Below are positions 23,084-31,900 of a stretch of DNA of 64,000 nucleotides, in pieces (positions within the stretch are counted from its first letter, which is position 1; each line of letters opens with the position of its first letter). Source of the DNA: Streptomyces spongiicola. Its GTDB lineage: Bacteria; Actinomycetota; Actinomycetes; Streptomycetales; Streptomycetaceae. The notes beneath the pieces are model-generated. The model had not been told where the DNA came from and searched no databases. It saw only the letters and a program-made list of their open reading frames with translations. The DNA lies in assembly GCF_003122365.1 (NCBI RefSeq), contig NZ_CP029254.1, positions 5,644,001 through 5,708,000 of the forward strand. The letters are read 5' to 3'. A program made the translations under genes and the position numbers.

Positions 23084-24292
23084 TCATACGGGCGGGTCAG
23101 CGCCCATCTTCCGGGACAGGGAGCCGATTTCGGCCAGCAGTCCGGCCGGATCCTGGTCGAGATCGAGGGCGTGCTGGTGCAGCCGGATCCCCGCGTGCCG
23201 CACGGTGTGGGCGGCGTGCGGGGCGTTGCCCCTGGCGTAGACGAGGTGTCCTTCCGGCAGCCCGAGGGCCGTGCAGTAGGCGAGCATCTGGTAGAGGTCG
23301 GAGTCCGGGTATCCGTCCCGCTTCCCCGCCTTGTACTTGGCATCGGCGACCACCGCGGGTGTGCCGGCCACGTCATAGGCCACGAAGTCCGGTCTCATGC
23401 GGATCGCGTCCGCCTCGTCGAGATGCTGCGGGTCCTGGAGGCGGCAGGTGAGGCCGGAGCCGCGCAGGGCCTCGCAAAGGGCGGTCGTGACGAAGTCCTC
23501 GAAGAGCTTGTTCATGTCGAACAGGAAGCCGTCGATGGCCAGTTCGCCAGGGGTGTGCTCGGGGGAGGAGCCTTCCAGGACGGCCCGGGCCAGGCGCAGG
23601 GCGGGCCGGTAGCGCGCGTTGAGCCGGCTCGGCTGCCAGGAGGGCGGCCGGCGGCCGCGTACGAGCGGGCTCACCCCGGCGAGCCGGGAGCGCTGGTGGA
23701 GCAGCCGGCGGCGCACGGCCCGCGGTATGCCGGGCAGGCGCAGCAGGCGTTCGACGGCCGCTCGCAGGAGGCGGTTCTCGGCGATGTCGGCGGTGAACTC
23801 GTCGTACCTGACCTCGACGGGCAGCACCGCCCCGAAACGGCGCCGGACCTGGTCCGCTTCCCGGATGCGGCCGCGCACGACGAGCGCGCTCTCCTCGGTC
23901 GCGCGGTAGCCCTGGAGCGGACCCCGCCGCAGGGCCCGGTCGACCTGGCGCTCGACGGCGTGGGCGAGCGCGGGCAGCAGGTCGCGGTGCTCGCCCACGT
24001 CGACCTGCCCGTCCCGCCAGGCGCCCGTCGGATCGAGGCTGTAGCCGAGCAGGAACAGCAGCCGGCCCACCGGCACCTTGGGGGTGATGCGGACGGTGAC
24101 CGGTTCACCGCCGGGCACACCGACGGCCACGGCCCCGACCTTGCTGCCGGCCCGCAGCAGCCAGCGCCCCGGGGTGTAGGGGTCGGGAGACGCCTCCACG
24201 ATCCCGGCCGAGGCCAGGGCCCGGCCGGCCGCGTCGGGCAGGGTGTGCCCGGTGGCCGGGGCGTGCTCGACGAGTTCGACGGCCGTGGTCAC
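23084..24292 (-). CDS. mcrC: McrC-like restriction protein (nuclease subunit)
   Basis: The product is 402 aa. The N-terminal half has the McrC strands ('VTVRITPKVPVGRLLFLLGY') and the central helical region 'FTADIAENRLLRAAVERLLR'. The C-terminal PD-(D/E)xK nuclease core is intact: 'FLFDMNKLFEDFV', 'RMRPDFVAYD' and 'AVVADAKYK' (about residues 290-320). McrC supplies the endonuclease that McrB motors drive to cleave modified or foreign DNA. The GTG at 24292 overlaps the mcrB TGA (GTGA), which fixes the start and shows coupling. Its position beside a methylase-like gene raises the question of which modification is recognised. Confidence 0.9.
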   Translation of the reverse strand: MTTAVELVEHAPATGHTLPDAAGRALASAGIVEASPDPYTPGRWLLRAGSKVGAVAVGVPGGEPVTVRITPKVPVGRLLFLLGYSLDPTGAWRDGQVDVGEHRDLLPALAHAVERQVDRALRRGPLQGYRATEESALVVRGRIREADQVRRRFGAVLPVEVRYDEFTADIAENRLLRAAVERLLRLPGIPRAVRRRLLHQRSRLAGVSPLVRGRRPPSWQPSRLNARYRPALRLARAVLEGSSPEHTPGELAIDGFLFDMNKLFEDFVTTALCEALRGSGLTCRLQDPQHLDEADAIRMRPDFVAYDVAGTPAVVADAKYKAGKRDGYPDSDLYQMLAYCTALGLPEGHLVYARGNAPHAAHTVRHAGIRLHQHALDLDQDPAGLLAEIGSLSRKMGADPPV

Positions 24293-26139
24293 GCGCCCGG
24301 CTCCGGCAGCGACCGGCGCAGCGCCGTCAGCCCGTACCTCTTCTCGATGTCGATGCCCTCGCCGTAGTGGTGTTCCTCCAGCAGGGGGAGGATCTTCGTC
24401 CGCCAGGTGCGCTCCAGCCCGCCGTCCCGGTACACGCCCTTCTTCATCAGGTACGACGGCCCGACCCGGAAGTCGGGGTCCTCGATACGGGCGTTGAGGG
24501 CGTCGAGGAGGCCGGCCGGTTCGGCGTCCCTCCCCTGTGCGTCGAGCCACCGCCGCAGCAGACCGCTGGTGGGCTCGGTCCCCGGGGACAGCTCCACGAA
24601 CGCGAACCGGCGGCGCATCGCCGCGTCCACCAGCGCGATGGAGCGGTCCGCGGTGTTCATGGTGCCGATGACGAACAGGTTCGGCGGGAGGGCGAAGTCG
24701 TCACCGGAGTAGGTCAGCCGGACCGACTTGTTCCGGTACTCCAGGAGGAAGTACAGCTCGCCGAAGACCTTGGCCAGGTTGGCCCGGTTGATCTCGTCGA
24801 TGATCAGGAAGTGCGGGATGTGCCGGTTGCCCTCGCGGGAGGCCAGGTCCGCCAGCTCCCGCAGCGGACCGGCGGTGAGCCGGAAGGCGACCTCCCCGGT
24901 CTCGGGGTGCTCCTGGGGCCGGAAGCCCTCGAAGAAGTCCTCGTAGGAGTAGGCCGGGTGGAACTGGACGAGCTTGACCTGCTCGGGCCCGCCGCCGAGG
25001 AACTCGGCGAGCTTCAGCGCCAGATACGTCTTCCCCGTGCCGGGCGGCCCGTACAGCACGAGCTGCCGGTCGTCCGCGAGCAGGTCCCGCACCTCGCGCA
25101 GCCACGCCGTCTCGTGGACGAGCAGTTCGGCGGCCAGCTCGTCGGTCGGCTCCGGCAGCTCCGGGTCCCGCCGCACGGTGATCGCGGGGATCGCGGGGAT
25201 CTCCACGCTCGGATCGCGCTCTACGGCCACGGCCGCGTCGGCCAGCTCCTCGTCGGAGAGCCCGAGGCCGTCGATGGCGGCCTGCACGGCGGTCAGTTCC
25301 ACCACGTCGTGCTGGGCGGACAGCTTCTGCTGGAGGGCCTCGGGCAGCTCGTCGTACGGATGCCCCTCGTCCTGCCAGGTCACCGGGCGGCGCAGGTTGG
25401 AGCGGTGGTCCTCGGACTCGATCTGCTCGACCGCGCCGGTGATCTCCCCGACGTAGAGCCGCCCGCCGGAGATGGTGCACACCGTGTCGCCGGGCTTCAT
25501 CCGGGACAGGAACGCGTGCAGCTCCTCCACCAGGTCCTGCTTCTGGCTGTACGTCGCCGTCGCCTCGTAGTCCTCCCGCACCAGGACGCGGACCTCTTCC
25601 TTGCTGAGGCCCGGCGCCACGCCCTGCCGCAGTCGGGCGGCGGCCAGGCTGACGCGCCCCTCGGGCAGCCACATGCGCCGCACGAGGTCGACCCCGGTGG
25701 CGTTGGAGCCGCGGACGAGCCAGGCGCGGTCGGGGCCCCCGGAAGCGCCCGGAAGGAAGTCGGCGAGGGGCCTGCCGTCCTCCGTCTTCCAGACCAGCCA
25801 GCCGTTGACCGCACTGCCCATGAGGACGGCGCCCGCCTCGGACGGGGAGTTGAACGTGATCATGCCGGCGGTCTCCAGCCAGCCGGGCCAGGTCCGCGAC
25901 GGTGTGATCCGGCCTTCCGCGAGGAGCTGTTCGCGCAGCCGATGGGCCGAGCGGACCTGCTGGAACGACGGCACGACGTCCGGGCGGACGGGCTGTCCGG
26001 CCAGGACGGCGAACCGGCGGCTGCCGTTCGTCCCCCTCTCGTCGGTGTGACGCCCGCGCGCCTCCGGCCCGCCGTTCGGCAACCGCAGGCGGAACTCCGG
26101 GTATCCCGGGTATCCCGGGCATTCGTCCGCTGTCGGCAT
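24289..26139 (-). CDS. mcrB: McrB-like AAA+ motor with DUF4357 and EVE/PUA-like region
   Basis: The product is 616 aa. Residues ~58-130 match DUF4357 ('SFQQVRSAHRLREQLL', 'FNSPSEAGAVLMGSAVNGWL'). About 200-260 resembles an EVE/PUA-like reader ('DTVCTISGGRLYVGEITG'). The McrB AAA+ domain (about 340-600) has Walker A 'LYGPPGTGKT' (near 363), 'FHPAYSYEDFFEGFRP', Walker B 'HFLIIDEINRANLAK' and 'IGTMNTADRSIALVDAAMRR'. McrB proteins hydrolyse GTP or ATP to translocate DNA and activate McrC. The N-terminal readers differ from the E. coli 5mC-binding domain, so the target may be another base or structure. The ATG at 26139 follows 'gagggggg'. Confidence 0.9.
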   Translation of the reverse strand: MPTADECPGYPGYPEFRLRLPNGGPEARGRHTDERGTNGSRRFAVLAGQPVRPDVVPSFQQVRSAHRLREQLLAEGRITPSRTWPGWLETAGMITFNSPSEAGAVLMGSAVNGWLVWKTEDGRPLADFLPGASGGPDRAWLVRGSNATGVDLVRRMWLPEGRVSLAAARLRQGVAPGLSKEEVRVLVREDYEATATYSQKQDLVEELHAFLSRMKPGDTVCTISGGRLYVGEITGAVEQIESEDHRSNLRRPVTWQDEGHPYDELPEALQQKLSAQHDVVELTAVQAAIDGLGLSDEELADAAVAVERDPSVEIPAIPAITVRRDPELPEPTDELAAELLVHETAWLREVRDLLADDRQLVLYGPPGTGKTYLALKLAEFLGGGPEQVKLVQFHPAYSYEDFFEGFRPQEHPETGEVAFRLTAGPLRELADLASREGNRHIPHFLIIDEINRANLAKVFGELYFLLEYRNKSVRLTYSGDDFALPPNLFVIGTMNTADRSIALVDAAMRRRFAFVELSPGTEPTSGLLRRWLDAQGRDAEPAGLLDALNARIEDPDFRVGPSYLMKKGVYRDGGLERTWRTKILPLLEEHHYGEGIDIEKRYGLTALRRSLPEPGA

Positions 26140-26409
26140 GAGCCCCCCTCGCTCTTGTTCCGGTCGGTCGGATCACTCGCGGCCAGCGTACGGGCCCCCA
26201 CCGACAGTGAGGGCCCGGACTGCCAGGGCTCCGGATCGTGCTCGCGCGGGTCGTCCCGGGGCGGCATCGCCTCCCGGGCGAGCGGACCGGGTGAGGACGG
26301 CGTCCCCGGGGGCGTAGCCGGCGGGTGCCGGGTGCTGTCCGCCGGGGCGAGCCCAAGGCGGCGCGCCTTCCTTGATCAAAGGCGTCCTCCGGCCGTGTGT
26401 CCGGAGGGG

Positions 26410-26883
26410 TCAGTGGCGCCCGGGCGGGAGGTCGACCTCGGCCCACACGGTCTTCCCTCCCGGGGGATGGGGCTCCCAGCCCCAGCGGTCCGCGTACGCG
26501 GCGACGAGGACCAGGCCGTGGCCGCCTCCGTCCGGGTGGTCGGCGAGGGGGCGGGAGGGGGTGGGCAGCCGCTCGCCGCGCGCGTCGGTGACCTCGATGC
26601 GCAGTGCCGGGGCGGCGGCGGTCACGAGGGGCGCGGGGGCGGCGGGCGTGATGCGCAGCCGGAGCCGGAAGTCGCGGCCCCGGACCCGGCCGTGGCGCAC
26701 GGCGTTCGCGGCCAGTTCGGCCACCAGCAGTTCGGCACGTTCGGTGACTTCGCCTGGGAGGTGCCAGGTGCGGAGTTCCGTCATCGCGAGCAGCCGGGCG
26801 AGGCGGGCGCCGCGCCGGGTGGAGGACAGCAGCTGGGAGAAGGTACTGGTGCGGCCCGCCATGTGGGGGGTGGTGCGGTTCAT
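26410..26883 (-). CDS. ATP-binding protein of the RsbW/anti-sigma kinase-like family
   Basis: The product is about 157 aa with a GHKL (HATPase_c_2) fold: 'ERAELLVAELAANAVRHG' (N box), 'LRIEVTDARGE' (G1 region) and 'GGGHGLVLVAAYADRWGWE' (G2). Streptomyces has many such stand-alone ATPases; some bind sigma or anti-sigma factors, and they often sit beside XRE-DUF5753 and DUF397 genes, as here. The start is uncertain: the ATG at 26883 is used, but ATGs at 26958 and 26862 are possible and no clear ribosome binding site distinguishes them. It is divergent from the XRE gene. Confidence 0.8.
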   Translation of the reverse strand: MNRTTPHMAGRTSTFSQLLSSTRRGARLARLLAMTELRTWHLPGEVTERAELLVAELAANAVRHGRVRGRDFRLRLRITPAAPAPLVTAAAPALRIEVTDARGERLPTPSRPLADHPDGGGHGLVLVAAYADRWGWEPHPPGGKTVWAEVDLPPGRH

Positions 26884-27046
26884 GGGGCCACGGTGGCGGT
26901 GGCGCACGCTGTGCCGCGAGAGGCGCACCCCGTACGCGCAGTCAGCGTACGGGCACACAGGGTGGACGGTACGGTGAACTGGCTGTCACGCTAGGTGAGT
27001 CCGGTGCGGGTGGGTCCCGCGGGTACGTACGGGGAGGTGACCGCGG

Positions 27047-27916
27047 ATGACGGTGGTCGAGAGCGACGTGGGCGACGTGGGCGAGGTGTGCGGGGACGGG
27101 GAGCGTGAGCCGGACCCGTCGGACAGTCTGCGGACGTTCGGGGCGGTGGTCCAGGCCCTGCGGGAACACGCGGGGCTCAGCCGGGTCGAGTTCGGGACCC
27201 GGGTCCGGTTCTCCAAGCACACGGTGGAGTCGGTGGAGCTGGGCCGGCGGATGCCGGACGAGGCGTTCGTGGAACGGGCGGAGGAGGCCCTGGGGAACAC
27301 GGGCGCCCTGCGGAAGGCGGCCCGGCACCTGTCGCGGGGCGAGCCGGGGCTGGCGGCGTGGTTCCGGCGGTGGGCGCGGCTGGAGAAGAGGGCGGTGAGC
27401 CTGTGCACGTACGAGTGCAGGCTGGTGCCGGGGCTGTTGCAGTCGGAGGCATATGTGCGGGCCGTGTTCGACAACAGCATCCCGCTGCTGACGGACGAGC
27501 ACGTGGAAGCGCAGGTCGCGGCCCGGCTGGACCGGCAGCGGATGCTGCGCGAGCGGCCGCACGTTCCGTTCAGTTTCATCGTGGAGGAGTCGGTGTTTCG
27601 GCGGAGGCTGGGCGGGCGCGAGGTCATGCGGACCCTGCTCGATCACGCGCTGGAGCACAGTGCACCGCGGAATGTGACGCTTCAGGTGGTGCCCCTGGAT
27701 GCGGAGTCGCACTCGTGCTTGGATGGACCGCTGCAACTGTTGGAAACGCTGGAGGGGAAGCGACTTGCCTATTCCGAGGGGCAGCAGAACGGGCGGCTGA
27801 TCAGCAGTCCACAAGAGGTGAGCCTCCTTCACCAGCGCTATGACACACTGCGCTCGCAGGCCCTAACTCCCCAAGAATCGCGGGGCTTGCTGGAGAGACT
27901 GCGAGGAGAGCTATGA
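27047..27916 (+). CDS. XRE-type regulator with DUF5753 domain
   Basis: The product is 289 aa. A helix-turn-helix (about 28-80, 'LSRVEFGTRVRFSKHTVESV') is followed by the DUF5753 ligand/partner domain (about 105-285, 'LEKRAVSLCTYECRLVPGLL', 'RLDRQRMLRERPHVPFSFIV', 'ALEHSAPRNVTLQVVPLD'). This is the WhiJ-like family of Streptomyces regulators that pair with small DUF397 proteins. The ATG follows 'ggggaggtgaccgcgg'. Its TGA overlaps the ATG of the first DUF397 gene. It may control that gene set or neighbouring accessory genes. Confidence 0.92.
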   Translation: MTVVESDVGDVGEVCGDGEREPDPSDSLRTFGAVVQALREHAGLSRVEFGTRVRFSKHTVESVELGRRMPDEAFVERAEEALGNTGALRKAARHLSRGEPGLAAWFRRWARLEKRAVSLCTYECRLVPGLLQSEAYVRAVFDNSIPLLTDEHVEAQVAARLDRQRMLRERPHVPFSFIVEESVFRRRLGGREVMRTLLDHALEHSAPRNVTLQVVPLDAESHSCLDGPLQLLETLEGKRLAYSEGQQNGRLISSPQEVSLLHQRYDTLRSQALTPQESRGLLERLRGEL

Positions 27917-28098
27917 GCGCGACGGAACTCGTGTGGTTCAAGTCCAGCTACAGCGGCACCCAGGGCGACAGCTGCGTGGAGGTGGCCACTACCGAGCATG
28001 CCATCCACGTGCGGGACTCCAAGGACCTGACCCGCCCAGCCTTCACGGTCGGCCGCGAAGGGTGGGGGCGGTTCGTGCGGTACGCGGTCGATCACTGA
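27913..28098 (+). CDS. DUF397 protein, first copy
   Basis: This is a 61-aa DUF397 protein: 'WFKSSYSGTQGDSCVEVA' at the N-terminus, 'IHVRDSKDLTRPAFTV' in the middle and 'WGRFVRYA' at the end, the whole-length signature of the family. DUF397 proteins act with adjacent XRE-DUF5753 regulators as small modulators. It overlaps the XRE gene by 4 bases (ATGA). A near-identical paralogue follows 180 bp downstream. Confidence 0.92.
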   Translation: MSATELVWFKSSYSGTQGDSCVEVATTEHAIHVRDSKDLTRPAFTVGREGWGRFVRYAVDH

Positions 28099-28120
28099 TC
28101 GCGTGGCCGAGGCCCTCAGG

Positions 28121-28246
28121 TGCGGGTGTTGCGCATCTGCGGGCCGAGGAGCCGATGTAGAGGCGGCTGGTCTTCGGGCCGTCGTCGTAGAAGTGCAGGC
28201 GCGGTGCCATGGTGTTGCCGGAGCCGATCCGCAGGTGTGCCTGCAT
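28121..28246 (-). pseudogene. Reversed gene-end remnant between the DUF397 copies
   Basis: On the minus strand the stretch reads 'AHLRIGSGNTMAPRLHFYDD' and then 'GPKTSRLYIG'. It has the character of a real protein tail rather than a shadow and I recall similar C-termini in larger Streptomyces accessory proteins. No start, stop or remaining body is present. It was probably brought in by the event that duplicated the DUF397 gene. Confidence 0.4.
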
Positions 28247-28276
28247 GAACTTGCTGGAGAGACTGCGAGGAGAGCT

Positions 28277-28462
28277 ATGAGCGCGACGGAACTTGTGTGG
28301 TTCAAGTCCAGCTACAGCGGAACGCAGGGAGATGACTGCGTGGAGGTGGCCGCTACCGAAGAGGCCGTCCACGTGCGGGACTCCAAGGACCTGACCGGTC
28401 CAGCGTTCGCGGTTGGCCGCGAAGGCTGGGGGCGGTTCGTGCGGTACGCCGCACGCGGCTGA
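28277..28462 (+). CDS. DUF397 protein, second copy
   Basis: The 61-aa paralogue of the upstream DUF397 protein has differences at only a few positions (for example D-D-C for D-S-C and E-E-A-V-H for E-H-A-I-H) and keeps all family blocks. It has its own copy of the XRE gene end as leader, including a good ribosome binding site. It no longer overlaps an XRE gene. Few differences and an intact frame suggest a recent, maintained duplication. Confidence 0.9.
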   Translation: MSATELVWFKSSYSGTQGDDCVEVAATEEAVHVRDSKDLTGPAFAVGREGWGRFVRYAARG

Positions 28463-28574
28463 GCCCTTGACGGGTCCAGCCGCGTGTCGCGGCAAGGGCT
28501 CCGCTGGATGCTTCTTCTGCTATGAACGGGCTCAGTGTTGGCGGGACAGCCTGTAGCGGGCTGCTCGCAAGTTG

Positions 28575-28781
28575 CTACATCTGCCAGTAGTACCAGGCTG
28601 CGGCAGCGCACATGAGGATGACGGCAAAGACGAACTTCGAACTGACGGACAGATCAAGGGCGAGATGGTGATCAACGATCACGCGGAGCGTTCGTCGGCC
28701 GCGGTCGCTGCGGAGGGTGATTGCGACGTGCTTTTCCCTGCGCGGCTTGTCAGATGCTGCCGCGTCGTGGTTCTCGGTCAT
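28575..28781 (-). CDS. Small membrane-anchored protein
   Basis: The 68-aa product starts at an ATG preceded by 'agagaggg'. The first 45 residues are polar and basic ('KPRREKHVAITLRSDRGRRT'), and the last ~20 form one hydrophobic helix ('KFVFAVILMCAAAAWYYW'). It would sit as a tail-anchored protein with a cytoplasmic N-terminus. I do not recognise a family. It lies downstream of the large methylase gene in the same direction but beyond a strong terminator, so it is probably a separate unit. Confidence 0.55.
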   Translation of the reverse strand: MTENHDAAASDKPRREKHVAITLRSDRGRRTLRVIVDHHLALDLSVSSKFVFAVILMCAAAAWYYWQM

Positions 28782-28880
28782 CAGTGACCCTCTCTGGCGG
28801 TGGCTGGTGGTGGCTGCGTCTCGGTAACGGTGGTCGCTGCGGCAAGCTGGCGCTCCTCTTGCTTGAGAGGAGGAGGAGGA

Positions 28881-28911
28881 GGCCAGGGGCTCCCGCTGGG
28901 AGCCCCTGGCC
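28881..28911. terminator. Strong terminator after the leftward DISARM-like operon
   Basis: A perfect 14-bp stem (28881-28894 with 28898-28911) with a 3-nt loop begins 34 bp beyond the stop of the methylase gene in the direction of its transcription. It is the most convincing terminator in the accessory region and marks the end of the kinase-helicase, DrmD-like, methylase operon. Confidence 0.85.
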
Positions 28912-28944
28912 TGATGAGAGGAGATCACACGACTTGAAGATGTG

Positions 28945-31900
28945 TCAACTCTCGTACTCTGTACCGAGTTTGTCTATTCCGGCCGGTTCATGGCGGAGGC
29001 CGTGGCCGGGGGGTGGAGTGAGAGGCGATGTGTAGTCCTCGCCGTCCACGAGCGGGTTCTCCATGCTGAGCCCGGCTGCGGCCATGCGGTCGTACTCGGT
29101 GAGGACGAGGCGCTTGGTGCGGTACTCGCCGTACTTGGCGATCTCGTTGTTCTTCAGACCGCCGTTCTCGGTCTGGAAGGACTCCAGGATGTAGTCGGTG
29201 TCCTCGCGGGAGACGCCGTAGAGGTGGAAGAAGTAGGCGTCCAGCTCGGCGCGGAGATGGGCGCGGCGGTCCTCGTTCCATGTGAAAGGGGCGCCGGTGT
29301 CGCCGAGATCACGGGCTAGCGGCTCCATGTCCCAGGCGGTGTAGACGAGCTCAAGGGTGCGAGGAGTAAGGAAGTGAGCGTGCTTGGAGAGGTCGTCGGG
29401 ACGCGGAACGGGAAGCTGCTTCCAGGTCATTAGTCCCATGTGGATGCCGCCGATCTTTTGGCGAGCCACGAAGTCGAATACGAGGGAGCTCTGGGCCGCC
29501 ACCATGGTAGCCGTGCTGACCGCAACGGTTCCGGGGAACATTAGCGGCAATGTTTCAACGACGGCCCCTTGCGGAAGGAAGGCGGGGATTGCTGTCCGCT
29601 CGTCAGTGGCTCGGGCGATGTTACGCCAGCCCAAGAGCCATGAGGGCCCCCAGCCCAATTCCTTGAGCCGTTCGGACACGCCAGGTACCAGGGTGTTTTT
29701 TCCCTTCCTTCGTACTGAGACGTGTCCTTCATTTTGAATCCAGAAGCGAGGCTGGTTATAGGCGTAAGGGTCCTGCTTGTCGTTCAGCGGGATGCGTTCG
29801 AAATCGTTGTTCCCGAAATTGGTGTACCGGTTCCAGCGGTGATCGAAGAGATGGACCATCTTGCCGTCGTACTGTGCCAACATCCTCGACTCGGCTCGCA
29901 CGAATGCGTCACCATCAAGCGCCCAGCCATCGCCAAGCAGTTGGGCTCGGTTGCGGAACAGGTCAGAGTCGTCAGTCGTGTTGAAGAGATTCTTGAACGT
30001 GACGCGCCATAGGTTGCCGTCAGGTCGCTCTTCGTGCACGAACACTGGTACACGGCTTTGGATGGCTACGGTGAGATCGGCGTCCCTTCGAGTTCGGAAG
30101 AGCGGCAGGGTCCCCGTGTTCGGGTTGATGAGAGCGATTTCCTCAGGCGAGAGTTCGAAGACTGCCCGTCCGCCGTCCAGCTCGTCCGGGTGTCCCAGGA
30201 AGAACGCGAACCTCGCTGCGTGCTCGGTCAGGTCGCGGCCCGCGAGGGAGATCAGCGAGAACTGGTAGCTCGCATGCACCGCCGGGAACAGCTTCTCCCG
30301 CTTGCCGTTCTCGAAGTCGTACAGGTGCTTCACCGCACCACGCCGGGTCAGGTCCTGGAAGAGGAACTGTGCGCCCGCACCCGTGGCGATCTGCGTCGGG
30401 ACGACCGTTCCGCAGCGCCCCTGCGGGGCCGTGATGGAAACGAATCGCTCCGTGAACAGCTGGTCGGTCTGGAGGGAGTTGACCCCCTTGACCGACAACC
30501 CCTTCCGTAGCAGCGGATACGCCCCCGACGAACCCAGAAACAGGAAAGAGGACTTGACCCTGCGCCGCGCCGCCGCGTAACGGGCGCCCTCCTCCTCGTG
30601 TTCGGCCGCCCATGCCGCGATCGCCGTACGGCGCGCCGTGCCCGAGATCTCGGCCAGCTTCGGCTCGATGACGCTGAAGTACTTCTTGTCCTCGAAGTCG
30701 ACCTTGTCCCACGGCGGGTTCCCCAGCACGCAGGCGAAGCCGCCGCCCCACCCCGTCACCGGGTCCACCCCCGGAGCCGACGCGTCGTCGGGGACGTCGA
30801 AGACGTCGGGGAACTCCAGGTGCCAGTGGAAGAAGCGGTACTCCTCGCTCAGGCGGGCGATCTCGTGGTGGGTCTCCTCCAGGGTCCCCGCCCCCTCGGG
30901 GCTTTGGAGGGCGAGGAAGACGCGCTGTGTGACCGGGGCCGGTGCGTCGTCGGTCTTCTTCCACATGAACGCCGCGCACCACGCGTCGGCGAGCTTGTGG
31001 GCGTCGCGGTTCTCCGGGGAGTCCTCCCAGGCGCGGTAGCGCTCGGCCAGGGCGCGGACCTGGGCGACACCGTCAGTGGGGGCGTCGTCCATCAGCCGGC
31101 GCAGCTCGGTGGCGAAGGCGGCGTTGGTGACGCTGACCTCCTCGTCCATCGCCGCGTCGAGGGTGACGACGCCCTTGTGCTGGTCCTTGTTCGCCTTCAG
31201 CCAGCGCGTGGCCACCGATTTGTCGTCGCCCTCCACCGGCTTGAACGCCTCGTCCGGGATGCCGCCCCGCAGCAGCTTCGGCGTGGCGCCGATGAGTCCG
31301 TTGCCGTGCTTGACGTGCGCGTCGAGGAAGCCGAGGGCCTTGCCGGGCTCCAGGGCCTCCATCCACAGGGAGACCTTGGCCAGTTCCACCGCCATCGGGT
31401 TGAGGTCCACGCCGTAGACGCATCTGGCGATGACGTCGTGCAGGGCGTGCCGGATGCTCTCCGGGGTCGGCTCGGGCGTGCGGTCGCGTACGGCCGCCAC
31501 CCGCTTGGCGATGCGGCGGGCCGCCGCGACCAGGAAGTGGCCGGAGCCGCACGCCGGGTCGCAGACGGTCAGGGACAGCAGCTCCCGCTCGACGGCTTCC
31601 CGTGCGTCGGGCTGTCCGGCCTCGGCCGCCGCTGCCTCGCCGCGCTTCTGGGCGTCGTCGATGACCGGGTCGAGCGTGGAGTCGAGGAGGACTTCGACCA
31701 GGGAGCCCGGGGTGTAGTACGAGCCTGTCTTCTTACGCTCGTTGCCTGCCCGGTTCACCAGCTCGAAGGTCTGTTCCGTGGCGCTGTACTGGGGGACCAG
31801 TTCGAGCAGGGACTCGTAGATCACGCCGAGTTCCTCGGCGTCCAGGGTGCGGTAGTCCACGCTCCGCCACCGCTTGGCCTCGGTGTCGAAGACGACCGAC

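Larger units (their letters stand above)
27886..28445 (+). repeat. Direct duplication of the XRE 3' end plus DUF397 gene
   Basis: The ~195-bp segment 27886-28080 (last codons of the XRE gene and most of the DUF397 gene) recurs at 28250-28445, offset 364 bp, with about 90% identity. The second copy keeps the 'gaggagagct' ribosome binding site and the ATG, so it yields an intact second DUF397 gene. The spacer holds an unrelated reversed remnant (28121-28246). Confidence 0.85.
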
